Shown: one piece after another, positions 1 to 8,130 of the stretch
How the letters are laid out: every line of letters begins with the position of its first letter
How positions within the stretch are numbered: the stretch's first letter is position 1
Assembly (NCBI RefSeq): GCF_000195315.1
Contig: NC_015389.1
Coordinates: 310,001-374,000, forward strand
Direction: 5' to 3'
DNA: 64,000 bases
DNA from: Coriobacterium glomerans PW2
GTDB taxonomy: Bacteria; Actinomycetota; Coriobacteriia; Coriobacteriales; Coriobacteriaceae
The notes under the pieces: generated by a model
The model's input: only the letters and a program-made list of their open reading frames with translations
Databases searched by the model: none
Told to the model about the DNA's origin: nothing
Position numbers and translations under genes: made by a program

Positions 1-543
1 GAGGCGGGCTTCAGGCGCGATAATCCGCTGCGGGCGATCATCATGCGCGGCATGCGTGCGAAGATGAATCGGGACTGCTGCTTCGAGCAGACGATCGCAC
101 AGGTTCTTGCCCATGACATCTGCAAGATCAATGCGCGCGTGAGCGATCCGGGTGTCGAGCGCGAACTGCACGACTTCCTTTCAGAGCACGCCGACCACGT
201 GGTCAACGCCCCTTTCAATCCCGTGATGTTCGAGATCACCGCTCGACTCGCGAACAAGGGGACCGCTGTTGCCTGGCTTGCCGATCACTATGGGATCCCG
301 GGCGATGAGATCGCGGTCTACGGCGATGGCGGCAATGACATCGAGATGCTCACCCGATTCTCCAACTCATATGCGACGAGCAACGGCAGCGAGGCGGCAA
401 AGCGCGCCGCCGGCGCCGTGATCGGCAGCTGCGTGTTCCACGCCGTTCCGCGGCACATGATGAGAACGCTCGCGACCGAGCGCGCCCGGACTGCCGTCGA
501 ACGCAAAAAGGACGGCTCCGAGATTAGATGCCAGAGAAGCTGA
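1..543 (+). CDS. HAD-superfamily (Cof-type) hydrolase, 3' part only
   Basis: The reading frame is open from the first base, so the gene begins upstream of the window; about 180 C-terminal residues are visible. The core signature is the run YGDGGNDIEM (around nt 318-347), the Mg2+-binding acidic motif of HAD phosphatases. It is preceded by a helix ending in the Lys of the motif NKGTAV (nt 253-270), where Cof-type enzymes carry their motif III lysine. Enzymes of this family dephosphorylate sugar phosphates, flavins or other small phosphorylated metabolites in the cytoplasm; the substrate cannot be read from the sequence. The N-terminal nucleophile motif DxDGT lies outside the window. A GC-rich imperfect hairpin follows at about 581-612 but has no T run. 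Confidence 0.85.
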   Translation, partial: EAGFRRDNPLRAIIMRGMRAKMNRDCCFEQTIAQVLAHDICKINARVSDPGVERELHDFLSEHADHVVNAPFNPVMFEITARLANKGTAVAWLADHYGIPGDEIAVYGDGGNDIEMLTRFSNSYATSNGSEAAKRAAGAVIGSCVFHAVPRHMMRTLATERARTAVERKKDGSEIRCQRS

Positions 544-662
544 CCGGCCCGTTAGATCGGATAGAGGGCTCGGTGGCATTCGGCCCCTTCAGGGCGGCTC
601 GCTGAGGGGCGCGCGTCGAAGATCGGGCGCGATTCTGTCGGGCAAATGAGTTTTCTTTTTTA

Positions 663-683
663 TATTGCTCAATATGTGCAATA
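663..683. promoter_or_regulatory. Inverted repeat upstream of the TetR gene (putative operator)
   Basis: TATTGC and GCAATA are separated by nine bases, giving a 21-bp dyad in a short AT-rich island about 90 bp before the TetR start codon. TetR-family regulators usually bind such dyads in their own promoter. A T-rich tract at 650-662 lies immediately upstream. That this is the autoregulatory site is inferred from position and symmetry only. Confidence 0.45.
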
Positions 684-774
684 ATGCTCACAAAGTGAAA
701 TAGAATTGCCTCGCACGGGATCGCCTGTCGCGCCCGTGCCGGTAGCGTTTCCCGCATTCAACGAAGGATGGTTC

Positions 775-1506
775 ATGACAACGCGAGAATCGGTTTCCAG
801 CACGCATTCGCCTGAGATGTCTCCCAAGAGCGACCGCCGTTCGCGCCGTTCGCAGCTCGCCCTGCGCCATGCGCTCGCCGCGGAGCTCGCGGCCGGGGAG
901 GACCTCTCCCGCATCAGCGTCGCGGCGCTCACCGAGCGCGCCGGCCTCACGCGACGCACCTTCTACACGCACTATCGCGATATCCCCGATTTCATCGAGC
1001 GGCTCGAGTCGGGCATCTTGGAGGAGATCGGCCGACGGGTGGCAGCATTGGCCGCAAGCGATTTGCCCTCGCTGTACCGCAACATCGATGCGCTCGAGCC
1101 GGCGCCCGGCTCCGTTGAGCTGCTGGGCTATCTCAAGAACAACGGGGAGCTCATCGGCGCGCTGCTCGGACCCGGTGGCGACCCCGCCTTCGCGCAGCGG
1201 ATCATGTCCGATGTGGGAGAAGTGGTCTCCAAGCGCATGCGGGAGGGCATCTTCCCCGGGGTGCTGGGGACATTTTTCGATTACTATCTCGCGTCGGTGA
1301 TCGCTGCGGAGATGGGGATCATCCAGCGCTGGTTCGCCGGCGGCTTGGCGGAGGACCCTGAGACCATGGCGCGCATCATGACCGTGATCGCGTTCGTTCG
1401 ACCCGGCGACCTCTACGGGCGCCCCATCGACATCAACGTGCCGGAGTACGGCATGAAGCTGATCGGGCTTCAGCGCGAGCGACGTGAACCCGAGGTGCAG
1501 GCGTGA
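775..1506 (+). CDS. TetR/AcrR-family transcriptional regulator
   Basis: A 243-residue cytoplasmic DNA-binding protein. Residues ~20-68 form the TetR helix-turn-helix, with the hallmark sequence LTERAGLTRRTFYTHYRD. The remaining helices end in a WFAGGLAEDPE segment typical of the TetR_C_8 (DhaS-like) ligand domain. The start at 775 is chosen because GAAGGA precedes it at good distance; the frame can be extended to a TTG at 706, but that has no ribosome-binding site. The gene stops at 1506 and overlaps or closely abuts the huge dehydratase-activase gene, so the two probably share a transcript and the regulator may control it. The ligand is unknown. Confidence 0.85.
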   Translation: MTTRESVSSTHSPEMSPKSDRRSRRSQLALRHALAAELAAGEDLSRISVAALTERAGLTRRTFYTHYRDIPDFIERLESGILEEIGRRVAALAASDLPSLYRNIDALEPAPGSVELLGYLKNNGELIGALLGPGGDPAFAQRIMSDVGEVVSKRMREGIFPGVLGTFFDYYLASVIAAEMGIIQRWFAGGLAEDPETMARIMTVIAFVRPGDLYGRPIDINVPEYGMKLIGLQRERREPEVQA

Positions 1507-1561
1507 GCTTCGACTTGATATGCACTCCGCCTACGCTGATCAGATGGAAATGAGGAAAAAC

Positions 1562-4500
1562 GTGGACATGAGCATCAATGCGAAACCAGTGACTTCCGGG
1601 ATCGATGCGATCGATCGGCGCGGCTGTGCGACGAACGCGGACCCCGAGGCCGTCACCATTCAATCGGATGCCGTTCGCGGAGAGCTGCATCTGGGGATCG
1701 ACGTGGGCTCGACAACCGTCAAGCTCGCCGTGCTCGACGATGCCAACGAGATCGTCTACGCGAAATACCAACGCCACCATACCGATGTGCGCGCCTGCGC
1801 GCGCGATCTGTTCGAGAGCGCGTCAGGTGCCCTCGGCGATGCATCTATGACCTGTGCCATCACCGGATCAGGCGGGCTTCTGCTCTCGACGTGGCTGCAC
1901 CTGGAGTTCGTGCAGGAGGTCATCGCGAGCAAGCGGGCCGTCGAGACGCTGATTCCGACCTGCGATGTCGCCATCGAGCTTGGTGGCGAGGACGCCAAGA
2001 TCATCTACTTCGATCAGGGCATCGAGCAGCGCATGAACGGCACCTGCGCCGGCGGTACCGGGGCGTTCATCGACCAGATGGCGACGCTGCTGCACACCGA
2101 TGCGGCCGGTCTGAACGAGCTGGCGGCCGGTGCCACAACCATCTATCCGATTGCGAGCCGGTGCGGCGTGTTCGCCAAGTCCGATGTCCAGCCCCTGCTC
2201 AACGAGGGGGCTCGTCCGCAGGACGTGGCGGCGTCGATCTTCCAGGCCGTCGTCACCCAGACCATCTCCGGGCTCGCCTGCGGCAGACCGATCCGCGGCA
2301 ACGTGGCCTTTCTCGGCGGGCCGCTGCAGTATCTCTCCGAGCTGCGCCGCCGCTTCTATCTGACGCTCGATCTCGATGAGGCGCACAGGATCGTACCGGA
2401 AAACGCCCACCTGTTCGTGGCCGCAGGAGCCGCGATGGCGCGCGAATCGGACAGGCACGTCACGATCTCCGAGCTCATTCGCGCCGTCGACGCGCTCGGC
2501 GACGCACAGGGCTCCGAGGTCGAGCGGCTCGATCCGCTGTTTGCCACCGAAGACGACTGGGTGGCGTTCAAGGCGCGCCATGATCGCGAGATCGTGCCCA
2601 AAGGCGAGCTGGCCGGCTACACCGGCCGCGTCTTCATCGGCATCGACGCCGGGTCCACCACGATGAAGGCGGCGATGGTGGGTGAGGACGCTCAGCTGCT
2701 CCACACGTGGTACGGCAGCAACAACGGCGACATCCTGGGCACCGCCAAGACGATCATGGCCGACTTCTACGCCCATATCCCGCAAGGCTGCACCATCGGG
2801 CACGTGACGACGACCGGTTACGGCGAGGCGCTGCTCATCGAGGCCCTGAAGGCCGATTCCGGTGAGATCGAGACCGTCGCGCACCTGCGCGGCGCTCGCG
2901 CGTTCCTGCCGGGCGTGCAGTTCATCCTGGATATCGGCGGGCAGGACATGAAGTGCCTGCGGGTGCGCGACGGCGTAATCGAGCACATCATGCTCAACGA
3001 GGCGTGCTCCTCGGGCTGCGGCAGCTTCATCGAGAGCTTCGCGATCTCGATGAACATGGACGTGCGCGCGTTCGCGCGCGAGGCTGCAGCGGCGAGGCGA
3101 CCGGTCGATCTGGGCAGCCGCTGCACGGTGTTCATGAACTCGCGCGTCAAGCAGGCGCAGAAGGAGGGAGCCACGGTCGGCGACATCGCGGCGGGGCTGT
3201 CCTACTCGGTTATCAAGAACGCCCTGTTCAAGGTCATCAAGCTGCGCGATCCCGGCGAGATCGGAGACAAGGTCATCGTGCAGGGCGGCACGTTCATGTC
3301 CGATGCGACGCTGCGCGCCTTCGAGCTGCTCTGCGGCATCGACGCCGTGCGCCCCGATATCGCCGGCTGCATGGGTGCCTTCGGGGCGGCTCTGCTCGCG
3401 CGCGATCGCGCGACTGCAGGGGTCTCGACGATCCTGCCCGCCGAGGAGATCGCCTCGCTCGCCGTCGAGCAGCGGCACGGACGCTGCGGGAGGTGCGCGA
3501 ACAACTGTCTGCTCACGATCAACGACTTCGGCGGCAAAAGGCGCTTCATCACCGGCAACCGCTGCGAGAAGGGCTCCGGGCACCGGCGCGGCCGCACCGT
3601 GGCGCCCAACCTGTTCGCGCGGAAAAACGAGCTGCTGTTCGATCGGCCGGTGCTGCCGCGCGACACCGCTCCCCGAGGCACGGTGGGCATTCCGCGGGCG
3701 CTCAACATGTACGAGAACTACCCGTTCTGGCATGCGTTCTTCACGCATCTCGGGTTCTCGGTCGTCCTGTCCGACGATTCCAGCAAGAAGACCTATGAGG
3801 CCGGCATCGAGTCGATGCCCTCGGAGAGCGTGTGCTACCCGGCCAAGCTCTCGCACGGCCATATCATGGACCTCATCGGCAAGGACCCCGATTTCATCTG
3901 GATGCCGTGCGTGCGCTGGGAGCGCAAGGAGGATGCCGCCGCGGGCAACTGCTACAACTGTCCGATCGTGATGAGCTACCCCACCGCGCTCGGGCTCAAC
4001 ATCGATGAGATCTCCACCGGCGGCATCGAGTTCATGTACCCGTTCGTGCCCTATCACGACAAGGTTGAGCTCAAGCGGCGCCTGTTCGATCTGCTCGCCC
4101 GCGAGCGCGTGGCCGATGCCGCCGCCGGGCGCGGCCGTCTGCGCGGCGCGGCCATCACGCGCGCAGAGATCGATGCGGCGGTCAACGCCGCCTACGAGGC
4201 CGACGCCGCGTTCCATGAGCGCATCCAGACGATGGGCGAGGAGGCGATCGCATGGATCGAGCGGCACTCCGGCCATGGCATCGTGCTCGCCGGACGCCCC
4301 TATCACAACGATCCGGAGATCAACCACGCGCTGCCCGAGCTCATAAGCTCGTTCGGGTTCGCCGTGCTCACCGAGGACTCCGTCGCGCACCTCGTGAAGC
4401 CCGAGCGGCCGATCCGCGTCGTCGACCAGTGGATGTACCACTCCAGGCTCTACGCCGCCGCACGGCTGGTCACGCTGCGCGACGATCTCGATCTCATCCA

Positions 4501-6202
4501 GCTGAACTCCTTTGGCTGCGGGCTCGACGCGCTCACGACCGACCAGGTCCAGGAGATCCTCGAGGCCTCCGGCAAGCTCTACACCGTCCTCAAGATCGAT
4601 GAGGTGTCAAACCTCGGCGCTGCTCGCATCCGCATCCGCTCGCTCATGGCTGCGCTCGCCGATCAGGCCGTCTCGCCACGCGACCACGATAGGCGAAGCG
4701 CATCCGACGGCGCCAGCGTCGAGGGGACGGGTGCCGCGGCCCCGGGGGGCGTGAACCCCCCGGGGCCTCGTGCCGACGTGCCCGTGTTCGCCACGCATCG
4801 CGAACGGCTCGAGGCTCAGCGCATCGGTGCTTCGGCCGCCTTCACGAAGGTGCCCTTCACCGAGAAGATGCGCGAGGCGGGCTACACGATCCTGTGTCCT
4901 CAGATGGCGCCGATCCACTTCGACCTCATCAAGGAGGTCATGCGCGAAGCCGGTTACAACCTCGAGCTTCTGCCCTCCACCGATCGCGATGCGATCGAGG
5001 CGGGCCTGCGCTATGTGAACAATGACATCTGCTACCCATCGATTCTGGTGTGCGGTCAGATCATGGAGGCTGTCGAGAGCGGTCGCTACGATCTGTCCCG
5101 CACCGCCGTGCTCATCAGCCAGACAGGCGGAGGGTGCCGCGCGACCAACTACATCGCTCTCATCCGCAAGGCGCTGCGCGACTCCGGTCACGCTGACATC
5201 CCTGTCATCTCGCTTTCAGCTGTGGCGCTCGACGAGAGCAATCCCGGTTTCCACCTGACGCCGACCATGCTCAAAGCGGTCGTGTACTGCATCCTGTTCG
5301 GTGATGCGCTGATGCAGATGCTCTATCGCACGCGTCCCTATGAAGTCGAGCGCGGCAGCGCCAATGCGCTGTTCGAACGCCTCATGGACAGAGCGCGCTC
5401 GCTTGCCCCGGCCCTCACGCGGCACTCGTTCACGCGGCTCGCTCGAGAGGCGATTCAAGCGTTCGATACGCTGCCGCTTGCCGGCGAGGGGTCAAAGCCG
5501 CGCGTCGGCGTCGTCGGTGAGATTCTCGTCAAGTTCCATCCGACGGCCAACAACCATGTTGTGGACATCATCGAGCGCGAGGGCTGTGAAGCCGTGGTGC
5601 CCGGCTTGCTCGACTTCTTTCTGTATTCCTTGAGCGGCTCGCATCTTCAGCGCGATGAGTTGGGCAGCTCGGTGAGGTCCAGAGCCGTCGCAGCCGCGGC
5701 CATGCGACTCGTCGACTGGATGCGTCGACCGCTTGACGCGCTGCTCGCGCGCTCCGAGCGCTTCGAGGCTCCCGAGCCGATCTCCGCCATGGCAGAGAAG
5801 GCCGCTCGCGTGCTTTCGCTGTGCAACAACATGGGTGAGGGGTGGCTTCTGACGGCCGAGATGATCGATCTCATCGGGCACGGGGCCCCCAATATCATCT
5901 GCACCCAGCCGTTCGCGTGCCTGCCGAATCATGTGGTCGGCAAGGCGGTCATCAAGGAGCTGCGCCGCCAGCATCCCGAGAGCAACATTGTTGCGGTGGA
6001 CTACGATCCGGGTGCCTCCGAGGTCAATCAGCTGAATCGCATCAAGCTCATGATCTCGGTTGCAAAGGAGAATCTGCGTTCCGGCCGCGGCTTCGTCATG
6101 GAGCCGGTCAGCCCGCTCGATCTTGACGAGGTCGACCAGCGCCTGCGGCCCCACAGGGATCGTCCGTCCATTCGCGCCCGCTTGCATCGCAGGCGGGAAT
6201 GA
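1562..6202 (+). CDS. Giant 2-hydroxyacyl-CoA dehydratase activase fusion (two BcrAD/BadFG ATPase modules, DUF2229 and HgdB-like domain)
   Basis: About 1,546 residues, far longer than a single activator (~260 aa). Module 1 has the ASKHA phosphate loop GIDVGSTTVK (nt ~1696) and module 2 GIDAGSTTMK (nt ~2641). Each carries the two cysteines that in HgdC-type activators hold the subunit-bridging [4Fe-4S]: CAGGTGAF with SRCGVF, and CSSGCGSF with SRCTVF. A Cys-rich linker (CGRCANNC, nt ~3484) leads to a DUF2229 region (PRALNMYENYPFWHAFF) and, after a Gly/Pro linker at nt ~4720-4785, to an HgdB-like C-terminus (NNDICYPS, QTGGGCRATNY). Known homologues use ATP to drive an electron to very low potential. 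The physiological acceptor is unknown; this protein may be both activator and dehydratase-like component. The start is ambiguous: GTG 1562 and ATG 1568 follow GAGG at 1552, and the frame is open from 1484. Confidence 0.85.
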   Translation: MDMSINAKPVTSGIDAIDRRGCATNADPEAVTIQSDAVRGELHLGIDVGSTTVKLAVLDDANEIVYAKYQRHHTDVRACARDLFESASGALGDASMTCAITGSGGLLLSTWLHLEFVQEVIASKRAVETLIPTCDVAIELGGEDAKIIYFDQGIEQRMNGTCAGGTGAFIDQMATLLHTDAAGLNELAAGATTIYPIASRCGVFAKSDVQPLLNEGARPQDVAASIFQAVVTQTISGLACGRPIRGNVAFLGGPLQYLSELRRRFYLTLDLDEAHRIVPENAHLFVAAGAAMARESDRHVTISELIRAVDALGDAQGSEVERLDPLFATEDDWVAFKARHDREIVPKGELAGYTGRVFIGIDAGSTTMKAAMVGEDAQLLHTWYGSNNGDILGTAKTIMADFYAHIPQGCTIGHVTTTGYGEALLIEALKADSGEIETVAHLRGARAFLPGVQFILDIGGQDMKCLRVRDGVIEHIMLNEACSSGCGSFIESFAISMNMDVRAFAREAAAARRPVDLGSRCTVFMNSRVKQAQKEGATVGDIAAGLSYSVIKNALFKVIKLRDPGEIGDKVIVQGGTFMSDATLRAFELLCGIDAVRPDIAGCMGAFGAALLARDRATAGVSTILPAEEIASLAVEQRHGRCGRCANNCLLTINDFGGKRRFITGNRCEKGSGHRRGRTVAPNLFARKNELLFDRPVLPRDTAPRGTVGIPRALNMYENYPFWHAFFTHLGFSVVLSDDSSKKTYEAGIESMPSESVCYPAKLSHGHIMDLIGKDPDFIWMPCVRWERKEDAAAGNCYNCPIVMSYPTALGLNIDEISTGGIEFMYPFVPYHDKVELKRRLFDLLARERVADAAAGRGRLRGAAITRAEIDAAVNAAYEADAAFHERIQTMGEEAIAWIERHSGHGIVLAGRPYHNDPEINHALPELISSFGFAVLTEDSVAHLVKPERPIRVVDQWMYHSRLYAAARLVTLRDDLDLIQLNSFGCGLDALTTDQVQEILEASGKLYTVLKIDEVSNLGAARIRIRSLMAALADQAVSPRDHDRRSASDGASVEGTGAAAPGGVNPPGPRADVPVFATHRERLEAQRIGASAAFTKVPFTEKMREAGYTILCPQMAPIHFDLIKEVMREAGYNLELLPSTDRDAIEAGLRYVNNDICYPSILVCGQIMEAVESGRYDLSRTAVLISQTGGGCRATNYIALIRKALRDSGHADIPVISLSAVALDESNPGFHLTPTMLKAVVYCILFGDALMQMLYRTRPYEVERGSANALFERLMDRARSLAPALTRHSFTRLAREAIQAFDTLPLAGEGSKPRVGVVGEILVKFHPTANNHVVDIIEREGCEAVVPGLLDFFLYSLSGSHLQRDELGSSVRSRAVAAAAMRLVDWMRRPLDALLARSERFEAPEPISAMAEKAARVLSLCNNMGEGWLLTAEMIDLIGHGAPNIICTQPFACLPNHVVGKAVIKELRRQHPESNIVAVDYDPGASEVNQLNRIKLMISVAKENLRSGRGFVMEPVSPLDLDEVDQRLRPHRDRPSIRARLHRRRE
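4738..4767. repeat. Perfect 12-bp inverted repeat inside the activase gene
   Basis: GGCCCCGGGGGG and CCCCCCGGGGCC are separated by the six bases CGTGAA. The dyad lies in frame within the activase gene and encodes the flexible Gly/Pro linker between the DUF2229 and HgdB-like domains. An all-G:C stem of 12 bp would be extremely stable in mRNA. It could be a small palindromic element tolerated in a linker, or a translational pause site; the sequence alone does not decide. Confidence 0.7.
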
Positions 6203-6325
6203 GCTCGCTGATCGGCGCCCGCAACAGATTCGCGGACTCATCGGCGGCAGGGTCGGGTAGGAGCTTGTAGTATCATATCGGAAGCTCGCGCGTCTGCGCG
6301 TCAGCTGATAGCGAAAGGAGCTCTC

Positions 6326-6604
6326 ATGGCGGTCAATGAGGAGCATCTCAAACGGGTGCTTGATGAGATCAGGCCGAACCTTCAGGCCGATGGCGGTGAT
6401 CTGACCTTTGTCGGCGTCGACGATGACGGCGTGGTCCAACTTGAGCTTCAGGGTGCGTGCGCAGGATGCCCGATGAGCTCGATGACCCTGTCGATGGGTA
6501 TCGAGCGCGTCTTGAAGGAGCATGTGGCCGGCGTCACGCGCGTCGAGGCCGTGAACGATACCGGTGGCATGGACGAGCTGTATGACGAGTACGCTCCGTT
6601 CTAG
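6326..6604 (+). CDS. NifU C-terminal-domain (Nfu-type) Fe-S scaffold protein
   Basis: A 92-residue protein consisting only of the Nfu domain. It opens with a helix (VLDEIRPNLQADGGDLTFV) and contains CAGCPMSSMT, the CxxC that binds a [4Fe-4S] cluster between two subunits and passes it to apo-proteins. AAAGGAG precedes the ATG. It lies about 120 bp downstream of the Fe-S-dependent activase, with which it may cooperate, and upstream of dcd. Assignment to the family is clear; the client proteins are not known. Confidence 0.9.
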   Translation: MAVNEEHLKRVLDEIRPNLQADGGDLTFVGVDDDGVVQLELQGACAGCPMSSMTLSMGIERVLKEHVAGVTRVEAVNDTGGMDELYDEYAPF

Positions 6605-6671
6605 TCCGGCCCGTCTGGCGGCACGTCGCCGTCGCTTTGTGGCCTGCGTGCCAGGAAGTTGAGGTTGAGCC

Positions 6672-7241
6672 ATGGTTCTCTCCGATCGCGATATCAAGAT
6701 CGAGCTCGCCGGCGGGCGCATCACCTTGGACCCGCTCGATCCCGAGCTGATCCAACCGGCATCGATCGACTTGCGACTCGGCAGCGACTTCAGGGTGTTT
6801 AGAAATTCGAGTCATGTCGCGATCGATCCCCAGATTCATCAGCCCGATCTCACGGAAGAGGTTACGGTGGGCGGTGAGGACGCATTCGTATTGCATCCGG
6901 GACAGTTCGCGCTGGGGACAACCCTTGAGCGGATTGGTCTGCCCGATGATGTCCTCGGCAAGCTCGAGGGTAAAAGCTCTTTGGGTCGGCTTGGGCTCAT
7001 GATCCACTCCACGGCGGGCTATGTGGATCCGGGCTGGGACGGTCAGGTGACCCTCGAGCTGTCCAACGTCGCGAACCTTCCGATTCTTTTGCGTCCGGGC
7101 ATGCGAATCGGTCAGATATCGTTCGAGCGCATGAGTTCTCCGGTCGAGCGGCCGTACGGCTGCGCCGAGCTGCACAGTCACTATCAAGGGCAGCTCGGCG
7201 CCACGGCTGCCCGTCCGCTCGGCAGCATACGCCGCCCGTGA
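6672..7241 (+). CDS. dcd: dCTP deaminase, probably bifunctional dCTP deaminase/dUTPase
   Basis: A 189-residue cytoplasmic enzyme of the Dcd/dUTPase trimer family, which makes dUMP/dUTP for thymidylate synthesis. Conserved segments are [28 protein letters not shown] and [21 protein letters not shown], where the Glu before LSN is the catalytic position, and a C-terminal YQGQLGAT. The HSTAG spelling and the ~190 length match the mycobacterial and archaeal bifunctional enzymes, which release dUMP directly; the monofunctional E. coli enzyme has HVTAH at this place. Bifunctionality is therefore an inference from sequence similarity. Confidence 0.93.
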   Translation: MVLSDRDIKIELAGGRITLDPLDPELIQPASIDLRLGSDFRVFRNSSHVAIDPQIHQPDLTEEVTVGGEDAFVLHPGQFALGTTLERIGLPDDVLGKLEGKSSLGRLGLMIHSTAGYVDPGWDGQVTLELSNVANLPILLRPGMRIGQISFERMSSPVERPYGCAELHSHYQGQLGATAARPLGSIRRP

Positions 7242-7311
7242 TGGCGGCCGTGCGCTCAGAGCCTATCGCCAGGTATTATCAGCCTGCGATCTCTCAGGAG
7301 GAAACCAGCGC

Positions 7312-8127
7312 ATGCTGAACGCTCTCTATCACAGCGTGGATCCGATTGCCTTCTCGGTCGGACCCGTGAAGATCTACTGGTACGGAATCGCCTACGTCGT
7401 CGGTGCCGCGCTCGTCGGCGTCATCATGCATCGAACGCAGCGCCGCTGGGATCTGAACATCAGCGACGATGAGCTGTACTGCGTGACCTTTGCAGCGGTG
7501 CTCGGGCTTTTGATCGGTGCGCGTCTGTTCTACATCGTGTTCTATGGTGATGGTTACTATTTCAGCCACCCCGCGGAGATCCTGTCGCGTGCCGGCATGA
7601 GCTTCCACGGGGGACTGGTCGGTGGAATCGTCGGAGGATATCTAGCTTGCCGCAAGCTGAACCTGTCCGCATGGACCATCGCCGACCTCGCGGCCACAGG
7701 CGTGCCCGCAGCGCTGTTTTTGGGAAGATGCGCCAACTTCGTCAATGGCGAGCTTTGGGGTAAACCGACAGATCTGCCGTGGGGTGTTGTATTCGGGGGT
7801 GCGGCAGGCAACGTGGCGAGGCACCCATCCCAGCTCTATGAGGCAGGTCTCGAGGGCATCGTGCTCCTCGCGATTCTCTACATCTTGAGTCGGCGCCGAC
7901 CAGCGCTGCCTCAGGGGACTTATATAGGCGTCTTCGTGTTCGGGTACGGCATCGCCCGGTTCATAGTCGAGTTCGTGCGGGTGCCCGATGCCCAGCTCGG
8001 TTATCTGTTCGCAAATGTTGTCACCATGGGCCAGATCCTCTCGCTTCCGCTGATCGCGATAGGCGCGTGCCTGATCGCGTTCGCTCTGCGCGCGAGGCGT
8101 CCGCAGCGCAAGCGAATGCGAGCGTGA
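7312..8127 (+). CDS. lgt: Prolipoprotein diacylglyceryl transferase
   Basis: A 271-residue integral membrane enzyme that transfers diacylglycerol from phosphatidylglycerol to the lipobox cysteine of prelipoproteins, the first step of lipoprotein maturation. Seven hydrophobic segments are visible. Family signatures are SFHGGLVGGIVGG, with the essential histidine, and GRCANFVNGELWGKPTDLPW. CAGGAGGAAA upstream gives a strong ribosome-binding site. One client in this window is the MetQ lipoprotein at 14.9 kb. The C-terminus is basic (RARRPQRKRMRA) and cytoplasmic. The next gene starts only 4 bp downstream, so they are probably cotranscribed. Confidence 0.95.
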   Translation: MLNALYHSVDPIAFSVGPVKIYWYGIAYVVGAALVGVIMHRTQRRWDLNISDDELYCVTFAAVLGLLIGARLFYIVFYGDGYYFSHPAEILSRAGMSFHGGLVGGIVGGYLACRKLNLSAWTIADLAATGVPAALFLGRCANFVNGELWGKPTDLPWGVVFGGAAGNVARHPSQLYEAGLEGIVLLAILYILSRRRPALPQGTYIGVFVFGYGIARFIVEFVRVPDAQLGYLFANVVTMGQILSLPLIAIGACLIAFALRARRPQRKRMRA

Positions 8128-8130
8128 CTC

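Noticed and set aside
1868-4441. 857-codon minus-strand open frame
   Set aside because: It lies wholly opposite the activase gene. High GC third positions produce long antisense frames; no conserved motifs or start site.
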